Assembly (NCBI GenBank): GCA_020881915.1
Contig: JAJFPB010000002.1
Span: 3,472,001 to 3,536,000, forward strand
Direction: 5' to 3'
Source of the DNA: Paramyrothecium sp. XJ0827
Taxonomy: Eukaryota; Ascomycota; Sordariomycetes; Hypocreales; Stachybotryaceae
Length of the DNA: 64,000 nucleotides
Positions 59,001 to 64,000 of the stretch are shown in pieces. Position 1 is the stretch's first letter. Each line of letters starts with the position of its first letter. The translations under genes were made by a program, and so were the position numbers. A model generated the notes under the pieces. The model worked only from the letters and a program-made list of their open reading frames with translations, was not told the DNA's origin and ran no database searches.

Positions 59001-61131
59001 GCGATGGCATGGCATTCCTCTGAGGATGTCAAATATCGTTCTTGTGCCACAACCGCATTCGCTACACCCTTTCTGCCTTGGCGCAAGAGAGAGAAACCTA
59101 GCGAGATAAGTCCGTCCCGTTCATTAGCTCTTGCCAACACGACCCACCGTCTTGTAGTACCTCGTATGAATCATTCTAAACAACCGAAATTCTCAAAAGT
59201 CAACCTAGAGACTCGGCTTCATAGCCAAGCTGTTCGGGCCCATTGGCAACGAGAAACGCAGCGACACCCACAATCACCCGTCTGCAGGTCAAACTAGGTC
59301 AATGCTCTTCTACGATGCTAAATCCACCCGAAACTCAATCCCCTAGTCATTTCATGTATTACTATCTCGTCAAATAAACTTCGTCCTACAACGCCACGCC
59401 AGGGGACTCGCCGATGCTTCCCTAGTTCGACGCCACCAGGGCGGGATGGGTGAAGAGGCACGAGTGCTGCCGCAACCGTCTCGTGTTGGAGTTTGTCTAA
59501 ACCGTCTAAATCGCCGTCGAACCAACTATGGCCTACACTTGTGACAAATTGGGACGCTTTGCCTTGGTGGCATAGGCAAGACAAGAATGTAGTACGCCAG
59601 GACATTCCAATCGAAGTGCCAGAACTTGAAGAGTGATACGGCGATCCCATGACATTACTGCGCGGAAGCTACCATGCAAGAGTAGCGCGACCAAAGTCTA
59701 CACTCTACAGTACGAGGATGTTAAGGTCTACCGGCAACTCTATGCTCAGTGCATGGCGGCACTTGTTCGCCCTACTTTCATCATGCTATTAGTCAAAGTT
59801 GCTGGGCTTCTTCATGAAAATGAGTGAAGCCAATTCTAAACTCAAGGTTTGACTTAAGCTTTAGGAGAAAGTCCTGAGCTTCCATTTACCGGCCATGTTC
59901 GTAGCGTCAAGCTTATGCACTCGCCAAGCCTTAACGTTGTAACGCAGCCAACACTTTCTCATCGTTGTAGCATTATGATGAGGATTTGCTATGGGTTGAG
60001 AAGTCCCTTTCTTCGAGGTCTGTATTATTAATGGCGTCGAATTTGTTGCCGTCTCGAGGTACTGGCTCGAGGTCGTTCTGTATTGTCCTCCTTTGCATAC
60101 ATATTCCTATGAATGTGCTCAACCGGCGATATGTAACACCACTTTAAAGAAGACCTAATGGTCGTATGCACCAGGACTACCACGATGAGGATGTTTGAGG
60201 CAAATTGTTCTTGCCGTTCATGCGCGTGACGGGGCAGAGTGCCGTCCTCTACATTCCTGTAGCCGTAGAATATCTCACTCAATTTCGAGATGCCTCATCT
60301 ATCACCAGTATCGTGACAGCATACTACAGTATCAAGCGCGTACAAATAAAAATGTGACCCCAGGGAAGCCACTGCTGAAACCAAGCTCCTCATTTCACAG
60401 ACTTGAAAGCCCTGAATGACTTGCGAAAGTACGTCTTATGGAATACCTCCAGACTCTGGTAGAGGTATTAGAGAGAGACTCAAACATATCGCTTCAGGGT
60501 AAGAAGCTCAACAAGGAGAAGAAGCTGTATGTTGTCTCCTTCAAAACTTTAGGGCCAGCTAGGCCTTGTCTTTGCCCCCCCCACCCAATGTCTTCATGAA
60601 CCGCGACTGGAACGGGGACTTCATCAAGAGGTGGTTCAACCCTGGCGATAAGGGCGAATTCAGTGGATGCGGAAGCCCTATGGGATGGGGTCGTGGGGGG
60701 GAAGCTGCTGCTGCTGAGGCCCAAGACCAGATTAAAGGGCATTCCGTTCGGCGCTTGAAGAATCCACATCATTACATTTTCAAACGACAGAAGGGTGTTG
60801 ATGAAGTCGCACGTTTTGCCTCGAGCCCATTTGACCATTGCTCCTTGACTACACACTACCATGAAAGACTAGAGCCACCCTGAGCATTCTACAATTGCTG
60901 TCGGATGAGCAACTTGGCACCGAAGTAGGTATGAGCCTCGTCAAATAGTAATAGGAACTTCCGTGCTTTTGTAAGAAAACATGGCAGGACGGCCTGCACT
61001 TGGGAATGAAAGCTGTGCTTCTTTCTATGGTTTCGTCGGTAACTGGGGTAGAGGTCGCAAAGGGTTGATCGGTGCAGGTGAGTTGATGCATACTGACTCG
61101 TCGGATTCCTGATGTTTACCTGACGACGTTT
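53030..61131. other. 8.1-kb stretch without a recognisable gene
   Basis: Normal GC, but only short overlapping reading frames without domain signatures on either strand. Visible features: a run of 13 G (53365-53377), C/T-rich leader-like tracts (56640-56690, 57920-57995, 58660-58740), and a 34-codon frame starting at 58745 after such a tract (MSHFNQEKYAFSALPF...). It may hold flbD 3' sequence, noncoding transcripts, or promoter DNA. Repeat signatures of the left half are absent. Confidence 0.5.
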
Positions 61132-62193
61132 CTAAGCTGTCAATATAAATCCTCGATTGAATACATGTAACTTGCCCGTTTGGGACGCAATAGAGTGGTT
61201 GATATCGAAGAACATACCTTCCTGAAGATTCATCTCATTGACCTCCTCCCTGCAGAGGTTCACTTTTGAGCAATCACTGCTTTTCGAATTCTTGATATAG
61301 GCCTGGTCCGGGTTTATCGCCGACTCATCATGGGATCGAGGGGCATGCAACGACCGCGCCTGCACGAATGCAGTCCAAGTTCGAAAATGGAAACGATAAC
61401 AAGCAAGAGGGAAGTCTTTCGGATCGGAAAGGTGCCAGTCGAAGTAAGCCGCGTTCTCCGGGGATTCAAGTAGACCGAGGGACTGTGTTGTGCTACTCAT
61501 AGAAGTGTTCAGCATCTGAGGACATGCGCCGTATTGATCTGGGAACCTACAAAATCGAATCTTCACTCTCACCCAGGAGAGCGGACTGAAACAGGGCAGG
61601 TGCAGTTCGCCTCCGGCTCCGTGCTCGAAAGACCTGCACCTCGAGCAGGCCTTCGTCACCTGCCGCATGGTTGGGGCCTGGGCTTGCCGTGAACTGAAAG
61701 CAACCGGATTCGACACCGGCTCTTCTGAGCAAGGTTCCTTCTTGCTTGAAATGCCATCGATCGCTTGGCTCACCGAGAAAACAGGCGATGGTACCTTTAG
61801 AAGTCGCTGCGAGATCCACTCCCCAGTTTACCATGTTCTTTCCATCTGCGAAAGCGCTGAAGTACATGTGGCGGCTTGGACTTGAGAGATCGTCAATCGA
61901 ATAGCGAATCCAGAAACGAGTCCCTAATCGTGTTCTGTTAGTTGGGGGAGCTGGCCCCTTCTCTAGCCGCGGCCCTGGGAACTCTTACCTGGAATGAAGG
62001 GAAGATAAACAGATATAGTCGGCCTGGCCAGGTTCCTGGCAGCGGTGACTGCGACTTGGGCCGCACGAGAACAGGCAGGGATATCGTCCGAGGGATTCCA
62101 AACCAAGGCGGTTTCCGGGTGTAGGATTTCAGGAAGGCTCGAGGGAAAAGGCTCAGCCAAGATGGACACGTTGATGCCACGAAAAGATGGCAT
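61132..62193 (-). CDS. Uncharacterised fungal protein
   Basis: Minus strand. Exon 1 is 62193-61989 (MPSFRGINVSILAEPFPSSL...), followed by a clear 65-bp GT-AG intron. Exon 2 starts at 61923, and the join reads ISVYLPFIPG-TRFWIRYSID in frame. Exon 2 contains MYFSAFADGKNMVNWG and GLLEVQVFRARSRRR. The frame then shifts, and the protein appears to continue from 61538 with DQYGACPQML and LLESPENAAYFDWHLSDPKD, then FRFHF-like residues. Joining them needs a 34-bp intron (61572-61539, GTGAGA...CAG), unusually short, or a frameshift. The full model is 320 residues. A final intron with a GTATGT donor near 61212 would shorten the tail but use the same stop. The layout resembles a family of uncharacterised Pezizomycotina proteins; I know no function. 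Confidence 0.55.
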
Positions 62194-63022
62194 CTTGCAA
62201 GCGACTAGCTATCGAGTGCTCTTCACAGGCAATAGTGTGATTAGAAAGACGATGTAAAGAGCAACTGGATCTGGTCATGAAGGCCCGAGCTCCTCTTGAG
62301 TTGCAGATACTGTGAGCGTGGGACCTGTAACAGGAACAAGTTTTGCCGCAAGTCCGTGTGATTACTTTCCATCTTGCTTGGGCCGCCGAAACCACTTGGC
62401 ACTTCTGCCAGTTGCCTGATGTTCAAGCCAGACCCCCTTTTCCAGTGCCTAATCCCGCTGCAGGTTAACTTTGAAGGAAAAGAGAACAACATGGTGGACT
62501 GTTTGTCATGAGGCCCCCGGTTTCTCGAGCTCATTCGAGGCCCGCATCGTCCAAGGGCCTGATAACTCCCACATAGGAAGCATTCTGATAGACAAGGACG
62601 CCTCAAAATGGGCCACTGGCCGTGGTTTTAGGAGAATGGCTCGGCTTAACCTCGTACCTCGACCACGTCTTCACCGGCAGGGTTGGGCACCAGCTTGGCA
62701 GTGTTCCCTACGCACGGCGTCATTCCATGAATTCTGCAAAGGTCATGATTGTATGTCGATTCGTCGGCAAGGTATTTTTTGGCCCCGAAAATGGGCTGGG
62801 ATACGCGGTTCAGATGACCTTGTCACTCAGCTCAGGCCAAATGTCCAAACTCTAGAATCGATTATTCCTCTCAGCGATGGCAAGGCTCTGGGAGAAGTGG
62901 GAAAATTGCAGATTGTGTCTATTTGGTCCTTGGCTCGCTGGCCGGTATCCATAATTTATACAGCATCTTTCGCAAAAAGGAAACGGATGCACGCGAACCC
63001 AACGGCGAATGTAGCCAGACGC
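62194..63022. other. Intergenic region, no gene supported
   Basis: Between the start of the uncharacterised gene and the end of NDUFS5. A 224-codon plus-strand frame lies here (62471-63145), but it runs antisense through NDUFS5 exon 3 and shows no domain, so it is treated as chance. Confidence 0.5.
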
Positions 63023-63467
63023 TCAGCTCTGGCCCAGCACCTTCTTCGTATCCTCTTCCCTGCCCAGCAATCCCAGATTCCTTATTTGCTTAGCACTGGG
63101 GGCGTCGTCTCGTGGAGTGGCGGACTCGGCTCGGGCGAACGCTGACTGGAGAGCCAAAGCTCTTGCGTGCTATTTTCTCGTTAGCTCCGGCGATGCGCGC
63201 GTTCGGCCATTTGCATAAGATGGTAACGCACCTCCTTCTTGTGATGCAGGCACTCGTAGTAGTCCTCTAGCGGTAGCGCGCACTTCTTTTTGCCCGAATC
63301 GTCCTCGGCGGATGTGTTGACGACGTAGCAAGCCATGACCTCTTGCCAGAAAGGAAAGCAGCGGCCAACGCCTGGCGGAGTGGCAATGGGTTAGCGGAAG
63401 TCAGGTAGGATTGCAATTGAGGTCCATATGGATACTCACCGCCGTGCATGCCGTATCCCGACGCCAT
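63023..63467 (-). CDS. Complex I subunit NDUFS5 (CI-15 kDa type)
   Basis: A small accessory subunit of mitochondrial NADH:ubiquinone oxidoreductase on the intermembrane-space side. Three exons on the minus strand (63467-63440, 63371-63232, 63169-63023) give 104 residues. The product starts MASGYGMHGGVGRCFPFWQE and carries the twin CX9C motif: Cys-FPFWQEVMA-Cys and Cys-ALPLEDYYE-Cys, followed by LHHKKEHARALALQ. Twin CX9C proteins are imported and oxidised by the Mia40 pathway, so no cleavable presequence is expected and none is seen. Both introns have consensus donors (GTGAGT, GTGCGT) and in-frame joins. The length matches fungal homologues. Confidence 0.92.
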
Positions 63468-63637
63468 GGTGAGCCAATTGATTATGTGATCGTCGTCGTG
63501 ATGCTCTGTTCTGCGTGTTCGGGAGGGTATGTCGTTGAAGCGACGCTTCGATATCTCACTAACGTGAACTGCTGGGAGGACCTTGACCAATAAGAAGTGG
63601 GAAATTGGAGAGCTAGTGCACTAACGCGAGGTACACA

Positions 63638-63901
63638 TCAGTTAGCCTGCAGGAGTGGTCTCGCACGAGTAGCCATGATAAGACGGGGTGAGTCCGGCCT
63701 GTGGGCTCGGCCCGTTTCTTGCATGATATTCTTGTAAACGCTACCTCCAGGGACGGGCCATTGCTCCATCCAGCTACAGCACCTTACCGTGGGTGCTATG
63801 ACGAAACGTAGTATAGGCCAGAAAGCAGTTAACCCCACGGCCTCATAAATAACCACAACAGCAACGACCAGGCCAACTGCCGTGCTGGCGGTCTCCAACA
63901 T
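63638..63901 (-). CDS. Possible 40-residue single-pass membrane protein
   Basis: Minus strand, ATG at 63901. The reading MLETASTAVGLVVAVVVIYE continues to a hydrophobic end, RFVIAPT, at 63788, where a GTAAGG donor follows. A CTGCAG acceptor at 63647 would join to GCT AAC TGA, giving 40 residues with one long hydrophobic segment. Without splicing, the frame runs on to a stop at 63638 through a less hydrophobic tail (95 codons from an upstream TTG). The gene is just upstream of NDUFS5 on the same strand. No family recognised; it could also be chance or part of a gene beyond the window. Confidence 0.3.
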   Translation of the reverse strand: MLETASTAVGLVVAVVVIYEAVGLTAFWPILRFVIAPTVRCCSWMEQWPVPGGSVYKNIMQETGRAHRPDSPRLIMATRARPLLQAN

Positions 63902-64000
63902 GGAGTCTGCGCTGTCGCCAGCCAAGGTAGTGCTGCTCGCAGTTCACTTTGCGACACACGCCCAAATACCCAGCCTAGCTCAGCTCGTGGCCGAACATGC

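Noticed and set aside
62471..63145. 224-codon plus-strand frame
   Set aside because: It runs antisense through NDUFS5 exon 3, a firmly identified gene, and has no recognisable domain.
63638..63925. 95-codon frame taken as the full protein
   Set aside because: Its first codon is TTG, and the part beyond the GTAAGG donor loses the hydrophobic character.

Overview
The window is from a filamentous ascomycete (Pezizomycotina). The genes have short GT-AG introns, and their proteins match fungal SEC23, ribosomal protein L12 (uL11), an O-GlcNAc-transferase-like GT41 protein, the conidiation regulator FlbD and the complex I subunit NDUFS5. The sequence falls into two compartments. Positions 1 to about 37,975 are extremely AT-rich, gene-free and made of mutated repeats. 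CpA and TpG are nearly absent while CpT and CpC survive, which is the signature of repeat-induced point mutation (RIP). From about 37,980 the base composition is normal and genes begin.

The AT-rich half can be partly read as nested transposons. A hAT-superfamily element (26161-31682, plus strand) has CAGGCTTGGGAAA-type ends and a recognisable transposase relic. It sits inside a short element with the same kind of ends, which has its own perfect 8-bp target duplication. Other short elements with these ends and 8-bp duplications are scattered through the window. A second, inverted hAT copy (about 3869-15764) is split by a 9.5-kb Ty3/Gypsy LTR retrotransposon (5046-14563) flanked by the 5-bp duplication ATAAG; the first hAT copy supplies the empty site. 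Two Fot1/pogo-like relics of about 1.9 kb lie in opposite orientation (1521-3432 and 22997-24845). A family with arms of about 1 kb in inverted orientation (19130-22990 and fragments) and a second short TIR element (32391-32974) fill much of the rest, together with several tandem repeats.

In the gene-rich half the order is SEC23 (+), RPL12 (+), the GT41 glycosyltransferase (+), flbD (+), an uncharacterised gene (-), NDUFS5 (-) and a possible 40-residue membrane protein (-). SEC23 begins only about 490 bp from the AT-rich block. Long stretches without recognisable genes flank flbD: about 3 kb upstream and 8 kb downstream. The genes do not form a pathway; they are housekeeping secretion, translation and respiration genes plus one developmental regulator. 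No biosynthetic cluster, CRISPR array or rRNA/tRNA gene was found.
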